A stretch of DNA of 39,123 nt from Pseudomonas fuscovaginae SE-1 (GCF_000364705.1 NZ_AQOH01000058.1:1-39123), one strand, 5' to 3'; positions 8,071 to 16,291 are shown, counted from the stretch's first letter. Notes: generated by a model from the sequence alone, not told the origin. Numbers and translations: made by a program.

Positions 8071-8088
8071 ACCAAGCACTTGCTTGGT
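8071..8088. promoter_or_regulatory. Perfect 8-2-8 palindrome, TetR-like operator
   Basis: ACCAAGCA-CT-TGCTTGGT is a perfect inverted repeat in the divergent region between the acyl-CoA ligase (start 8030) and the pentapeptide-repeat gene (start 8234). Its size and form match operators of TetR-family regulators, which often control acyl-CoA metabolism genes. It is 41 bp from the ligase start, so it would overlap that promoter. No regulator gene is next to it. Confidence 0.55.
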
Positions 8089-8233
8089 GCACTATTTCAC
8101 GGGCGGGACGGCACTGCAAGTCCATCCCCTCCCGCAGGGGTGCCGGACGGCACGAAACAAGGGTGGAATCTGATAGCCGGGTGGTTCGGGCTCGGGTCGA
8201 ATTCCCGGTTTCCCAGCCCTTTGAGAGGCGTCC

Positions 8234-9058
8234 ATGTCGACGATAGGCAATCTCTTGCGAAGCTTCATTCCCTTGCGCGGTCGCCGCATACCGGCGGGAC
8301 AGCACCCTGCCGCGGCCGGAACGGAGCGCCCCCGGCAGCCCTGGCCAGGACAATCCCCGGCGTCGGAACCGTCAAGGATCGAGAGGGACATGACCCTGCT
8401 GGGGCTCAAGGACTCGCTGGACTCGGCACGGGCCTTTCTCGGCGCCAGCCCCACGCTGCGCGCCTATCCTCTGGGCGGCCTGCTCGAACTGATGGTGGCC
8501 AGCACCCTGCGCTTCCCCAATATCCTGCGCAGTTGGGACGGCGTCCCGCTGGAGGGCGGCGGCCGGGTGTCGCTGCATGTCCAGAAGAAGCTGTTCGACC
8601 TGCGGGTATCGACCACGCTCTCTCCACCGCTGACCAAGGCCTTGAAGCACTGCGCCCTGAACATCGCGGCGAATCTCGACGACGGCACCGCTGAACGGCT
8701 CCTCGACGATATCGACATCCGTCGGCCGTTCAAGGAATGGAACAAGCATGCGATCTGTGAGGTACTGCGCACCCTGCAGGTGACCAACGTCAACATGACC
8801 GGTGTCGATCTGAGCGGCGGCGACTTGGCCGGGGTGCGCTTCTTCGGCCAGTATCACGAGACGAATTTCATGGCGGCCAATCTCAAGGGCGCCATGCTCT
8901 CGAGCGGGTTCAAGGGCAACAACTTCGACCATTGCGACCTGCGACACGCCATGCTCTCGGGCTATTTCGAGCAGTGCAGTTTCAAGGGCGCGAAGGTCAA
9001 CACGATGACACTGAGGCAGGCTCGCAGCGAGTTGAACGGGGCCGTGCTGACCCCGTGA
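8234..9058 (+). CDS. Pentapeptide-repeat protein of unknown function
   Basis: A 274-residue protein starting at ATG 8234 with AGAGG 5 nt upstream; ATG 8391 is a weaker alternative. Residues 1-52 are basic and Pro/Gly/Arg-rich, likely unstructured, and lack a signal peptide. Residues 53-175 form a mostly helical-looking domain I do not recognise (LKDSLDSARAFLGAS, LGGLLELMVAS, PLTKALKHCALNIAANL). Residues about 177-265 hold pentapeptide repeats of the A(D/N)LxG type (VNMTGVDLSGGDLAGVRF, TNFMAANLKGAMLSS, CDLRHAMLSGYFEQCSFKGAKV), which fold as a right-handed beta-helix. A disordered start followed by pentapeptide repeats is reminiscent of secreted effectors such as PipB/PipB2, but no secretion genes are near. 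Early codons include ATA at residues 4 and 19, rare in this genome, which hints at separate origin. It is convergent with sixA, 6 bp apart. Confidence 0.85.
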   Translation: MSTIGNLLRSFIPLRGRRIPAGQHPAAAGTERPRQPWPGQSPASEPSRIERDMTLLGLKDSLDSARAFLGASPTLRAYPLGGLLELMVASTLRFPNILRSWDGVPLEGGGRVSLHVQKKLFDLRVSTTLSPPLTKALKHCALNIAANLDDGTAERLLDDIDIRRPFKEWNKHAICEVLRTLQVTNVNMTGVDLSGGDLAGVRFFGQYHETNFMAANLKGAMLSSGFKGNNFDHCDLRHAMLSGYFEQCSFKGAKVNTMTLRQARSELNGAVLTP

Positions 9059-9059
9059 A

Positions 9060-9092
9060 GACGCTCAGACGTGATGAACGCCGTTGAGCGTC
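9060..9092. terminator. Hairpin between convergent pentapeptide and sixA genes
   Basis: GACGCTCA (9060-9067) pairs with TGAGCGTC (9085-9092) around a 17-nt loop. It spans the junction of two genes whose stop codons face each other and includes the end of sixA. There is no T-run, so intrinsic termination is uncertain; it may simply protect 3' ends. Confidence 0.3.
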
Positions 9093-9514
9093 ATCGCCCC
9101 GGCCAGTGGCCAATCGCCTTGCAGCTCCGCCAGGCTGGCGGTGTTCATCGGCTGCGGGGTGCGCAGGTGGCCCGCTTCCAACAGGCTGATCAGGCTGCCA
9201 ACCAGCGGCTGGTGACTGACCAGCAACAGGTTGTCGGCGGTATCGAGCTGCTCCAGCACCCGCGCCGGGTGAGTGTCCGGAGTCAACCAGGGCGCGGTGA
9301 TGATCGGCGCCTCGAACCCCAGCACATCGCGCACCAGTTGCGCGGTCTGCTGGGCTCGCACGTAGGGGCTGGCATAGATCGCCGCCAAGGGTTGACCGAT
9401 CAGGTGAGCGGCACTGCGCAACACTTCCTGCCGGCCATGGACAGTCAAGCTGCGTTCGGCATCACTGCTCACCTGGGGCTCGGCCTGTCCATGGCGCAAC
9501 ACCCAGAGTTTCAT
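9065..9514 (-). CDS. sixA: Phosphohistidine phosphatase SixA
   Basis: A 149-residue histidine-phosphatase (RHG) family protein. The N-terminal LRHGQAE motif contains the nucleophile His8, Arg7 and Gly9. YASPYVRAQQTA holds the second conserved Arg, and LLVSHQPLVG carries the second catalytic His101. Length and motifs match SixA, which in E. coli removes phosphate from phosphohistidine, with effects reported on the ArcB HPt domain and nitrogen-PTS NPr. The ATG (9514-9512) overlaps the TGA of the DUF4389 gene (9513-9511), so it is coupled. The operon order is gpsA, DUF4389, sixA. Targets here could include the many HPt/phosphorelay proteins of Pseudomonas; this is inference. Confidence 0.93.
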   Translation of the reverse strand: MKLWVLRHGQAEPQVSSDAERSLTVHGRQEVLRSAAHLIGQPLAAIYASPYVRAQQTAQLVRDVLGFEAPIITAPWLTPDTHPARVLEQLDTADNLLLVSHQPLVGSLISLLEAGHLRTPQPMNTASLAELQGDWPLAGAMTLNGVHHV

Positions 9515-9846
9515 AGCTTGGGTTCCTCGTCACGCACCGGATGCGACGCCGGCGGGACGCTGTGCGGCGCCTCGCCTTCCGGCGCGCGCGGGGCCGGCCA
9601 GTCGGCGAACGGCCAGGGCTTCTGGTCGCTGTGGAAGGTGCCGAAACGGCCGATCTGGGCAAGGAACTGGCTGAGACTGTCGCCGAAGTTCATCAGGTTG
9701 CCGCTCGGCGCGCCGTAGAACAGCCGGTAGGCCAGCTGTATCAGCACCACGGCGCCGAGAATGAACTGCGCGACCTGCCAGACCAGCAGGAACACCAGCA
9801 TCCACAGCACCCGCAGCACGATGGATTCATATTTGGCTTCATTCAT
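9511..9846 (-). CDS. DUF4389 membrane protein
   Basis: A 111-residue protein with one long hydrophobic region at residues 10-40 (VLRVLWMLVFLLVWQVAQFILGAVVLIQLAYRL region), probably two tightly packed membrane helices. A conserved-looking stretch follows (GNLMNFGDSLSQFLAQIGRFGTF), then a charged Pro-rich tail with SDQKPWPFADWP. This matches the DUF4389 family as I remember it; no function is known. The ATG at 9846 follows AGGAGC. It is 22 bp downstream of gpsA and its stop overlaps the sixA start, so the three genes form one transcript. Confidence 0.85.
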   Translation of the reverse strand: MNEAKYESIVLRVLWMLVFLLVWQVAQFILGAVVLIQLAYRLFYGAPSGNLMNFGDSLSQFLAQIGRFGTFHSDQKPWPFADWPAPRAPEGEAPHSVPPASHPVRDEEPKL

Positions 9847-9868
9847 GTCTTGCTCCTGTTGCGTGGAA

Positions 9869-10894
9869 TCAGTTGAAACCGCTGGTGGAAATGAAATCGA
9901 CGTCGGTCTTCGGCTCGCCGCGCATCAGCAGGGCGATCACCTGCTCGAGCGTGCGCCCCTCGAACAGGATGGCATGCAGACCGGCCACCAGCGGCATATA
10001 GACATTCAGTTCCTGGGCCTTGGCCTTGAGCACCTTGAGGGTATTGACCCCTTCGGCGACCTCGCCCAGGCGGTTGACCGCCTCTTCCAGGCTCAGGCCC
10101 TGGCCGAGGGCAAAACCGACCTGGTAGTTGCGGCTCTTGGGCGAGGAGCAGGTGACGATCAGATCACCGACCCCGGCCAGGCCGAGGAAAGTCATCGGGT
10201 TGGCGCCCTGACTCACGGCGAACCGGGTCATTTCCGCCAGCGCGCGGGTGATCAGCATGCTCTTGGTGTTCTCGCCCATACCGAGCGCCACCGCCATCCC
10301 GGCAATGATCGCATAGACGTTCTTCAATGCTCCGCCCAGCTCGACGCCAAAGCGGTCGGCACTGGCATAGACGCGCAAGGTGCTGCCGTGCAGGGCCGCC
10401 TGGACCCGGCTGCAGAGTTCCTCATCCTCGCTGGCGACCACGGTGGCGGTCAGGGCATGCTCGGCCACTTCACGGGCCAGGTTCGGCCCGGACAACACGC
10501 CGATCCGCGCCAGTGGGGCAATGTCCGCAAGGATTTCGCTCATCAGCTTGAAGGTCTGGGGCTCGATACCCTTGGTCAGGCTGACCAGCAGCTTGCCGCG
10601 CAGGCGCTCGGCATGCTCGGCCAGCACGCTGCGCAGGGCGCTGGACGGCAGCGCGACGAAGAACAGTTCGCAGCCATCGAGCGTCGCGGCCAGGTCGGTC
10701 ACCGGCTCGACCGCCGGGTGAATCCTGATGCCCTTGAGGTAGCGTGGATTCTCGCGATTGACACGAATGGCCTCGGCCTGCTCGGGGTCACGCATCCATT
10801 GGCGCACCCGATGACCGTTCTCGGCCAGCAGATTGGCCACGGCGGTTCCGAAGCTCCCGCCCCCCAGGACCGCAATAGGGTGCTGTTCAGTCAT
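9869..10894 (-). CDS. gpsA: NAD(P)+-dependent glycerol-3-phosphate dehydrogenase
   Basis: A 341-residue cytoplasmic enzyme reducing dihydroxyacetone phosphate to sn-glycerol-3-phosphate for phospholipid synthesis. [22 protein letters not shown] (near residues 7-28) is the Rossmann nucleotide-binding loop. [23 protein letters not shown] and the catalytic [19 protein letters not shown] region follow; the Lys is the family's catalytic residue. [23 protein letters not shown] is another GpsA hallmark. The frame is open to 11062, but ATG 10894 gives the family-typical start [13 protein letters not shown], and a TATAAT box lies just upstream. It heads the gpsA-DUF4389-sixA operon. Confidence 0.97.
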   Translation of the reverse strand: MTEQHPIAVLGGGSFGTAVANLLAENGHRVRQWMRDPEQAEAIRVNRENPRYLKGIRIHPAVEPVTDLAATLDGCELFFVALPSSALRSVLAEHAERLRGKLLVSLTKGIEPQTFKLMSEILADIAPLARIGVLSGPNLAREVAEHALTATVVASEDEELCSRVQAALHGSTLRVYASADRFGVELGGALKNVYAIIAGMAVALGMGENTKSMLITRALAEMTRFAVSQGANPMTFLGLAGVGDLIVTCSSPKSRNYQVGFALGQGLSLEEAVNRLGEVAEGVNTLKVLKAKAQELNVYMPLVAGLHAILFEGRTLEQVIALLMRGEPKTDVDFISTSGFN

Positions 10895-10927
10895 ATGCAA
10901 TCCGTTTTTACCAATGGCGATGGCCGC

Positions 10928-10933
10928 ATTATA
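10928..10933 (-). promoter_or_regulatory. gpsA -10 box
   Basis: On the minus strand a perfect TATAAT lies 33 bp before the gpsA ATG, giving a predicted leader of about 27 nt. No good -35 hexamer is seen at 17 bp. The rest of the 200-bp divergent gap to the TonB-dependent receptor gene shows no clear signals. Confidence 0.5.
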
Positions 10934-11094
10934 CGGAGCCACCGGGCGGCAGCCAGTCCCAAACGCATTCGGCACGCGACGCTCTGACGCGAGGATTTTT
11001 CCGCGCTCGCGGACGGAATGCAGGCTCTGTGCCATGGCAAACCCGTCCAGCTCGGTTAACATGGGCGGCTATTACCTGCGATCAAGGTTGATCC

Positions 11095-13218
11095 GTGTCT
11101 TCTGGCCCGCCCTTTCACCACGCCTTCGTCCTCCTGGCGCTGATGTTCAGCACTCCCGTGCTGGCCGACGATCTGTTCCTGGAAAACCAGCCGCTCCCCG
11201 AGGTGTTGACCGCCACGCGGCTGAAACAATCCCCGGCCTCGGTCCCCGGCAGCATGACGGTGATCGACAACGAATTGATCAAGGCCAGCGGTGCCCGCGA
11301 TATCGCCGAACTGCTGCGCCTGGTGCCGGGCATGATGGTCGGCTACACCAACGGCAACCAGGCGGCGATCAACTACCACGGTACCGACGCGAGCAACGCG
11401 CGGCGCATGCAGGTGCTGATCGACGGCCGCTCGGTGTACCGGGCGGGCCTGGCGACCGTGGACTGGAGCGACATTCCGGTGGCCCTGGAGGATATCGAGC
11501 GCATCGAGGTGTTCCGCGGCCCGAACACCGTCAGCTATGGCGCGAATGCGCTGATGGCGGTGGTCAACATTCTCACCAAGTCGCCCGGCAGCACCCACGG
11601 TTCACGGCTCAAGGTCACCCGTGGCGAGCGAGGCATCAATGACTGGTACGCCAGCCAGGGCCTCGGCTGGGACACCGGCGACCTGCGCCTGTCGATGTCC
11701 GGCCAGCAGGACGATGGTTTCGACAGCGATCGCGTCGGTGCGGACTACCGCGACAGCCGGCGCCTGAACCGCTTCAACCTGTCGGTCAGCCAGATGCTCG
11801 ACGAAAGCCAGAGCATCGACTGGCAGTTGAATGCGAAGGAAGGTACCAACCAGCGGCCCTACACCTACCAGGCGGTGTTTCCCGGCATCCAGAAGGCTGG
11901 CAACAACTCCGACGTGGTGGCCAAGGACTACGCCGCCTCCCTGCGCTGGAACCTCGACCTCAGCCCGCGGCACAGCCTGTACGTCCAGGGCTCGGCCCAG
12001 CACTGGGATCGCCAGCAGGTCTGGCGCGCCTGTGATGCCAAGGTGTCGTTCAGCCCGCAACTGACCCAGTTGTGGCAGCTCAACCCCAACTACGCGGAAA
12101 ACCTCGCACGTCACATGACCAACTATTCGGCCGGCAGCCCACCGGCCGGCAGTGCCGCCGAGCAGGCCCTGGCCAGCCAGGTACTGGATCAATGGAGCAA
12201 CGGCGGCAGTGACACGGTCTGCGGCAACATCGACCAGAGCACCCGCGAAACCCGCTATGACCTGGAATTGCAGGACACCCTGAGCCTGTCGGACAGCCTG
12301 CGCCTGGTCAGCGGCATGAACTATCGTTATGACCGGGCGGACTCCGAAACCTATTTCAACGGCACGCTCGACGACAACACCTGGCGCCTGTTCGGCCAGC
12401 TCGAATGGCGCGCCAGCGAACACTGGTTGCTGCAGGGCGGCGCCATGTACGAATACACGCAACTGACGGGCGACTCGCTGACTCCGCGTTTTGCCGTCAA
12501 CTACCTGATCAACCCGCGCCATGGCCTGCGCGCCGTGTATTCGGAAGCCATCCGCTCGCCGGACATGTTCGAGAACAACGTCAACTGGAGCTACCGGGTG
12601 ACCAACCTGGACTCGCCGACCTACGGCCGGAACAGCGGCCAGTACTTCGTCAAGACCCGTGGCCCGGGCGACCTCGACAAGGAGCTGATGCGTTCGCGCG
12701 AGCTGGGTTACAACGGCTATTTCGTGGACATCGGGCTGAACGTCGACGTGAAGCTGTTCTACGACGAAATCACCTCGATGGTCAGCACGCCCCTGCGCAA
12801 CAACCAGTTCATCGCCAGCAACGCCAACAATGCGCGCTTCACCGGCAGCGAAACCCAGCTCGACTGGCGCCTGGGCAGCGCCGACCGGCTGCGCCTGACC
12901 TACGCCTACGTCGATGTGCAGGCGAGCAACTCCGCCGATGCCAGGTTCACCGCCCGCAACAGCGGCTCGGCCGGCTGGATGCGTGACTGGGGCGCCGGCT
13001 GGTCGAGTTCGCTGTTCTACTACGGCGACGATGCGATCAACCAGTACCGCTTCGAGCGGGTCGATCTGCGCGTCGCCAAGCGCATTCCGCTGCACAGGGC
13101 CAGCCTGGAACTGGCCGGGGTGATGCAGCAGCGCCTGGACAACCAGCCCCTCACCTGGCCCGACAACAACTATGACCAGCGCCAGGTCCTCTACTTCAGC
13201 GCCGAGCTGGAATTCTGA
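11095..13218 (+). CDS. TonB-dependent outer-membrane receptor
   Basis: A 707-residue protein. It starts at GTG 11095 after AAGG and has a signal peptide (HHAFVLLALMFSTPVLADD). The plug domain spans about residues 40-165: LPEVLTATRLKQSPASVPGSM, then DIAELLRLVPGMMVG, VLIDGRSVYR, IERIEVFRGPNTVSYGANALMAVVNILTK. The remainder is a 22-stranded-barrel-like sequence ending in the aromatic C-terminal residue of an outer-membrane protein (LYFSAELEF). The TonB box is not obvious; PLPEVLT may serve. There is no N-terminal signalling extension of the FecA type. The substrate is unknown: a siderophore, vitamin or other ligand. It heads a compact unit with a periplasmic binding protein (2-nt gap) and a hybrid kinase (ATGA overlap), so it may import or sense the ligand read by that kinase. 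Confidence 0.93.
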   Translation: MSSGPPFHHAFVLLALMFSTPVLADDLFLENQPLPEVLTATRLKQSPASVPGSMTVIDNELIKASGARDIAELLRLVPGMMVGYTNGNQAAINYHGTDASNARRMQVLIDGRSVYRAGLATVDWSDIPVALEDIERIEVFRGPNTVSYGANALMAVVNILTKSPGSTHGSRLKVTRGERGINDWYASQGLGWDTGDLRLSMSGQQDDGFDSDRVGADYRDSRRLNRFNLSVSQMLDESQSIDWQLNAKEGTNQRPYTYQAVFPGIQKAGNNSDVVAKDYAASLRWNLDLSPRHSLYVQGSAQHWDRQQVWRACDAKVSFSPQLTQLWQLNPNYAENLARHMTNYSAGSPPAGSAAEQALASQVLDQWSNGGSDTVCGNIDQSTRETRYDLELQDTLSLSDSLRLVSGMNYRYDRADSETYFNGTLDDNTWRLFGQLEWRASEHWLLQGGAMYEYTQLTGDSLTPRFAVNYLINPRHGLRAVYSEAIRSPDMFENNVNWSYRVTNLDSPTYGRNSGQYFVKTRGPGDLDKELMRSRELGYNGYFVDIGLNVDVKLFYDEITSMVSTPLRNNQFIASNANNARFTGSETQLDWRLGSADRLRLTYAYVDVQASNSADARFTARNSGSAGWMRDWGAGWSSSLFYYGDDAINQYRFERVDLRVAKRIPLHRASLELAGVMQQRLDNQPLTWPDNNYDQRQVLYFSAELEF

Positions 13219-13220
13219 GC

Positions 13221-14162
13221 ATGAGCGATAGTCGGTCAAGGATGACACGGGTCTGCATGGGCTGGCTGTCCAGGCTGGCGGCATGCCTGCTGGCCCTGCT
13301 GGTTTGCCACCCCCTGCCGCAGGCGCGGGCCGCCGATGTGCTGCTCACCGGCGCCGAGGACAGCCCCGGCGTGCAAGGTTTCGCCAACGCGCTGGCCAGG
13401 CAGCGCCCCGAGGACCGGGTGCGCTTCGTGCCTTTCGGACAGTTGCCGGCCCCGAGCAAGCTGCCCGCCGGCACGCGGCTGATCCTGCTCGATCCGCCCA
13501 GCCTCGACTGGCGTCTGGCCGATCACCAGGGGCCACCGACCCTGGTGCTGCGCATCAGCCGGCTGCAGGCCCGCCAGCGTCTGGGCGAACAACAGCCGAA
13601 TACGCTCAGCCTGCTCTGGAGCGACCCGCCACCGTGGCGGCAACTGCACCTGATCCGCGCCGTGCTGCCACAGGCCCGCCGGGTCGGCGTGCTCTATGAC
13701 GCGGACAGCGAGTTCCTGCTCGACGAACTGCGCCAGGCGGCCCGGCCACTGGACCTGGAGATCGTCGCCGAACGCTGGAACAACACCGCCGACAGCCGCC
13801 CACTGCAGAACCTGCTGCGCAGCAGCGACGTGCTGCTGGGGATCGACGATCCGACGCTGTACAACCCCAAGACCGCGAAAAACCTGTTGCTCAGCAGCTA
13901 TGCCCGGCAACTGGCGCTGATCGGCCCGAACGCCGGCTTCGTCAGGGCCGGTAGCCTGGCCAGCAGCTACAGCGACCAGAACGACTGGCTGGCGATCCTC
14001 GACAGCCTGCTCGACAAGCCGCCCTCCAGTTGGCCGCGCACCCTCTACCCGGCGCGGTTCAAGGTACTGAGCAACCCACAGGTTGCCCGTTCGCTGAGTC
14101 TCGAGGTGATCGACGAAGCGTCCATCGCCACCCGGCTGGCCGAAGGAGAACACCGCCCATGA
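13221..14162 (+). CDS. Periplasmic ABC-type substrate-binding protein without transporter
   Basis: A 313-residue protein with a long, basic signal peptide (hydrophobic core WLSRLAACLLALLVCHPL, cleavage near ARAAD). The mature part has the two-lobed layout of the PF04392-type ABC_sub_bind family: VLLTGAEDSPGVQGFANALARQ..., a strand-linker RVGVLYDADSEFLLDELRQAA and DVLLGIDDPTLYNPKTAKNLLLSSYARQLALIGPNAGFVRAGSLASSYSD. The last portion shapes the second lobe and hinge. No permease or ATPase gene is adjacent. Instead it is wedged between a TonB-dependent receptor and a hybrid histidine kinase, 2 nt and an ATGA overlap away. This suggests a periplasmic sensory subunit that presents a ligand to the kinase, rather than a transport component. 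Confidence 0.87.
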   Translation: MSDSRSRMTRVCMGWLSRLAACLLALLVCHPLPQARAADVLLTGAEDSPGVQGFANALARQRPEDRVRFVPFGQLPAPSKLPAGTRLILLDPPSLDWRLADHQGPPTLVLRISRLQARQRLGEQQPNTLSLLWSDPPPWRQLHLIRAVLPQARRVGVLYDADSEFLLDELRQAARPLDLEIVAERWNNTADSRPLQNLLRSSDVLLGIDDPTLYNPKTAKNLLLSSYARQLALIGPNAGFVRAGSLASSYSDQNDWLAILDSLLDKPPSSWPRTLYPARFKVLSNPQVARSLSLEVIDEASIATRLAEGEHRP

Positions 14163-16054
14163 AACTTCGCCGGCACTGGGGCATCAACGCCCGTACCCAG
14201 ATGATCAGCCTCGGCCCGGCGCTGTTGCTGACCCTGCTGCTGATCAGTTTCTTCACCTTCGTGCGGATCCAGGACCTGCGCCAGGAGCTCAACCATACCG
14301 GTCAACTGATCGCCAACCAGTTGGCTCCGGCGACCGAGTACGGCGTCATATCCGGTAACAATGACGTCCTCGAAACCCTGATGAAGGCCAGCCTGACCAC
14401 CCCTCACGTGCGTTTCCTCGAGGTCCAGGACCGTAGCAACAACATCCTGGTGTATGTCGAACAACCGGCCGAGGGCCACAGCCGTTCCCAGCAGGTCGAG
14501 ATTTTCCAGGCACCGGTCCGTCTGCAGCGGATCAAGCTCGACAGCGATTTCCTGCAGGGCACCTACCCCAACCCGACAGTGACCGGCGAAGACTACCTCG
14601 GCCGGGTGATCGTCGGCATGTCCAACGGCGCCTTCAACCAGCGCCAGCAGGAAATCCTGCTCAAGGCCGGGATCCTCGCCCTGTTCGCTCTGCTCTTCAC
14701 TTTCCTGCTGGCCCGCCGCCTGGCCGCCAACCTGTCGCAACCGATCAGCGCCATGGGCCATGCGGTCAAGGCCATCCAGCAGGGCGACTACAAGACCCCG
14801 CTGCCGGTGCCGGACGACACCGAACTGGGCGACCTGGCACGCCATATCAACAACCTCGCCAGCGGCCTCGAACAGGCCAGCCGTGAACAGCATCAGGCCA
14901 TTGCCCAGTTGATCCAGACCCGCGAGGAAGCGGAACGGGCGAACAACGCCAAGTCCGACTTCCTGGCGATGATGAGCCATGAGCTGCGCACGCCGATGAA
15001 CGGCGTACTGGGCATGCTGCAACTGCTCGAAACCACGGACATGAGCGAGGAACAGGCCGAGTATGCGGCACTGGCCTCGGAGTCCACCGAGCACCTGCTC
15101 AAGGTCATCAACGACATTCTCGACTTCTCGCGAATCGAGCGCTCGGCGCTGGAACTGGAACACATCCCGTTCGGCCTCGGCGAACTGATCAGCAGTTGCG
15201 TCCAGGCTTTCCAGCACAGTGCCGTGCAGCGCGGACTGCAGTTGAACCTGCAGTTGCCGCCGGGCCTGGAGCGACTGCAGGTCAAGGGCGACCCGACGCG
15301 GATCCGGCAGATCCTCGTCAACCTGGTGGGCAACGCTCTGAAATTCACCGAGCAAGGCAGCGTCAGCATCGAACCGGCCTGGCAGAGCCTGGACGACGAG
15401 GTGATCTGGTTCAGTTGCACGGTGCGCGACAGCGGCATCGGCATCTCCGCCGAACGCCTGGAACTGATGTTCGACGCGTTCCAGCAGGCCGACAGTTCGA
15501 TTTCCCGGCGCTATGGCGGCACCGGCCTCGGCCTGCCGATCGCGCGGACCCTGGCCGAGCGCATGGGCGGCACCCTGCACGCGCGCAGCGAAGAGGGCCA
15601 GGGCTCGGTGTTCACCCTGGAAATCCCGCTGGCCCTGCACCGCGTGGCCGAACCGGAAAAACTCCCGCAACTGCTGGCCGGGCACGGCGAAGGACGCAAG
15701 GTGATGCTGGTCGAGGACAACCCGGTGAACCAGACCGTTATCGAAGCCATGCTGCGCAGCCTGGGCTTCGAGGTCAGCCTGGCCCATGACGGTGTCGAGG
15801 CGGTCGAGAAGATCAGGAACGGCAGTTTCGCCGCCATTCTGATGGACTGCCGGCTACCGCTCGTCGATGGCTACGAGGCCACCCGACAGATCCGCCAACT
15901 CCACGACGCCGACCGGTTGCCGATCATCGCCCTGACCGCGAACGCCCTGCAGGGCGACCGCGAACAGTGCCTGCAGGCGGGGATGAACGATTATCTGGCC
16001 AAGCCTTTCAAACGCACCGACCTGCAGCGGATTCTGCAGCGCTGGGTGCCCTGA
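14159..16054 (+). CDS. Hybrid histidine kinase (BarA-like architecture; PA1611 counterpart)
   Basis: A 631-residue inner-membrane hybrid kinase. TM1 is at about 17-37. A periplasmic domain of about 130 residues (ATEYGVISGNNDVLETL resembles the BarA N-terminal DUF2222 domain) is followed by TM2 at about 169-187 and HAMP. HisKA carries phosphoacceptor His274 (MMSHELRTPMNG). The ATPase domain has N-box LVNLVGNALKFTE, DSGIGIS and GGTGLGLPIA. A C-terminal receiver (about 514-630) has acceptor Asp563 (LMDCRLPLVDGYEA). There is no HPt or output domain, so phosphate must go to a separate HPt protein. The ATG overlaps the TGA of the binding-protein gene. Its place next to fabA and its architecture match P. 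aeruginosa PA1611, reported to interact with RetS and feed the HptB/Gac-Rsm network. Orthology is inferred from memory of gene order. Confidence 0.92.
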   Translation: MKLRRHWGINARTQMISLGPALLLTLLLISFFTFVRIQDLRQELNHTGQLIANQLAPATEYGVISGNNDVLETLMKASLTTPHVRFLEVQDRSNNILVYVEQPAEGHSRSQQVEIFQAPVRLQRIKLDSDFLQGTYPNPTVTGEDYLGRVIVGMSNGAFNQRQQEILLKAGILALFALLFTFLLARRLAANLSQPISAMGHAVKAIQQGDYKTPLPVPDDTELGDLARHINNLASGLEQASREQHQAIAQLIQTREEAERANNAKSDFLAMMSHELRTPMNGVLGMLQLLETTDMSEEQAEYAALASESTEHLLKVINDILDFSRIERSALELEHIPFGLGELISSCVQAFQHSAVQRGLQLNLQLPPGLERLQVKGDPTRIRQILVNLVGNALKFTEQGSVSIEPAWQSLDDEVIWFSCTVRDSGIGISAERLELMFDAFQQADSSISRRYGGTGLGLPIARTLAERMGGTLHARSEEGQGSVFTLEIPLALHRVAEPEKLPQLLAGHGEGRKVMLVEDNPVNQTVIEAMLRSLGFEVSLAHDGVEAVEKIRNGSFAAILMDCRLPLVDGYEATRQIRQLHDADRLPIIALTANALQGDREQCLQAGMNDYLAKPFKRTDLQRILQRWVP

Positions 16055-16141
16055 ATGCCACGTGCGACTGGCGTGAAAGGCGAAAGTGCGGCAGTCTTAG
16101 GCACCCGAACGAGCCGTGAGAGCGGCTTGATTCAAAATTTC

Positions 16142-16159
16142 AGTGCACAAGTGTACATT
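16142..16159. promoter_or_regulatory. DesT/FabR-like palindrome upstream of fabA
   Basis: AGTGCACA-AG-TGTACATT is an imperfect inverted repeat, 6 of 8 positions symmetrical. It fits the AGYGNACA-NN-TGTNCRCT pattern of the TetR-type unsaturated-fatty-acid regulators FabR and DesT. In P. aeruginosa DesT is known to control fabAB as well as desCB. The site is 132 bp before the fabA ATG. Match and position are seen; binding is inferred. Confidence 0.6.
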
Positions 16160-16291
16160 CATGTCCCTTGTGCTGTGACTTTCACTACAACGCAATAGTC
16201 TATGGGTAGGCTGTCGATTCGAGGCATGAGGGCTTCGATCGGCCGGGGAGCTACACCCCACCCTGCCGCATGGAACTATTGAGGAGCTCGC

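Noticed and set aside
10895..11062. N-terminal extension of gpsA to 11062
   Set aside because: The extra 56 residues are not part of the GpsA family and would contain the promoter -10 box; ATG 10894 gives the normal start.
14030..14158. N-terminal extension of the hybrid kinase to 14030
   Set aside because: It overlaps the binding-protein gene out of frame. The ATG at 14159 with ATGA overlap is followed directly by a normal TM1.
14045..15787. A 580-codon minus-strand frame opposite the hybrid kinase
   Set aside because: All kinase motifs are intact on the plus strand; the opposite frame has no recognisable feature.
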